Shown piece by piece: positions 5,900 through 6,116 of a stretch of 6,116 bases of DNA. The position numbers and the translations under genes were made by a program. A model generated the notes under the pieces. That model saw only the letters and a list, made by a program, of their open reading frames with translations. It did no database searches and had not been told where the DNA came from. Within the stretch, counting starts at the first letter, position 1; every line of letters begins with the position of its first letter. Source of the stretch: an uncultured Bacteroidales bacterium (GTDB lineage Bacteria > Bacteroidota > Bacteroidia > Bacteroidales > FEN-979); assembly GCA_903928285.1 (NCBI GenBank), contig CAIYQH010000617.1, positions 1 to 6,116 on the forward strand, written 5' to 3'.

Positions 5900-6116
5900 A
5901 TGGAAAAGGTCACAATATTATGGGTGGATGACGAGATAGACCTGTTGAAGCCGCACATAATTTTTTTGAAGGAAAAGGGATACGATGTAGTTACGTTGAA
6001 CAATGGCCATGACGCCATTGATATTATAAAAACCAGGCCGTTTGATATTGTTTTCCTCGATGAACAGATGCCGGGGCTTTCGGGCATTGAAACCCTTCTG
6101 CGGGTAAAGGAGATCC
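5900..6116 (+). CDS. porX: PorX-like response regulator, N-terminal receiver part (3' partial)
   Basis: Seventy-two codons of a response-regulator receiver domain are present before the window ends. The opening MEKVTILWVDDEIDLLKPHI and the later DIVFLDEQMPGLSG closely resemble what I know of PorX, the orphan-type response regulator that with the sensor PorY controls T9SS genes in Bacteroidota. Acidic-pocket residues are Asp10, Asp11 and Glu12, and the phospho-acceptor is Asp54 in FLDEQMPG. The receiver's Thr/Ser and Lys switch residues and the large C-terminal PglZ (alkaline-phosphatase-like) domain that defines PorX would lie beyond base 6116, so the assignment rests on the receiver sequence alone. 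The ATG at 5900 has only an AT-rich leader and no Shine-Dalgarno, which is normal in this phylum. The gene is transcribed away from the HD gene, with a candidate promoter 70-100 bases upstream. Confidence 0.8.
   Translation, partial: MEKVTILWVDDEIDLLKPHIIFLKEKGYDVVTLNNGHDAIDIIKTRPFDIVFLDEQMPGLSGIETLLRVKEI

Noticed and set aside
5758..6087. A 109-codon minus-strand open frame across the promoter region and porX start
   Set aside because: It runs antisense to the receiver-domain codons and covers the divergent promoters. The PorX-like translation on the plus strand, with Asp10, Asp11 and Asp54, explains this DNA.
1..6116. A new defence, mobile or secondary-metabolite system
   Set aside because: I looked on both strands for repeats, arrays, transposases, toxin pairs and unusual gene groupings. 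Every sizeable coding region fits a known family in a conserved lipid A neighbourhood, and the gaps are at most 147 bases.

Overview
The window is a stretch of Bacteroidota chromosome, most likely from a contig of an assembled genome or metagenome. Three things point to Bacteroidota: LpxC is fused to FabZ; the last gene closely resembles the N-terminus of PorX, the type IX secretion (T9SS) response regulator; and the only convincing promoters are of the Bacteroidota type (TAnnTTTG at -7 with TTG/TTTG near -33). Shine-Dalgarno sequences are absent. The exact lineage below phylum cannot be read from this window.

Layout, left to right. Bases 5-37 are not biological: they match the Illumina TruSeq read-1 adapter exactly. 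From 38 to 507, on the plus strand, is the 3' part of an FkbM-family methyltransferase gene whose start is lost at the contig end. After a short convergent gap, the minus strand carries a tight four-gene block read right to left: lpxD (4426-3392), lpxC/fabZ (3399-2008), lpxA (1999-1208) and an ABC ATPase (1196-573). Spacings are an 8-base overlap, 8 bases and 11 bases, which indicates one operon. Upstream of lpxD, after 147 non-coding bases holding a perfect 15-base palindrome, is an HD-domain (SAMHD1/dGTPase-like) phosphohydrolase gene (5809-4574, minus, TTG start). A 90-base divergent region with face-to-face candidate promoters separates it from the porX-like gene (5900 onward, plus), which is cut by the window end.

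How the genes work together. LpxA, LpxC and LpxD catalyse the first three steps of lipid A synthesis (3-O-acylation of UDP-GlcNAc, deacetylation, N-acylation). FabZ draws on the same 3-hydroxyacyl-ACP pool for phospholipid synthesis, and its fusion to the committing deacetylase puts the two competing branches in one polypeptide. The ABC ATPase has no permease in view and lacks the usual Q-loop Gln and switch His; its substrate is unknown. The HD protein may control dNTPs or another nucleotide.

Apart from the adapter, this is largely a conserved housekeeping region. I see no mobile element, CRISPR array, RNA gene or new defence-like system. The points most worth checking are the adapter artefact, the overlapping divergent promoters between the HD gene and porX, the degenerate ABC ATPase, and the placement of a T9SS regulator next to lipid A genes.
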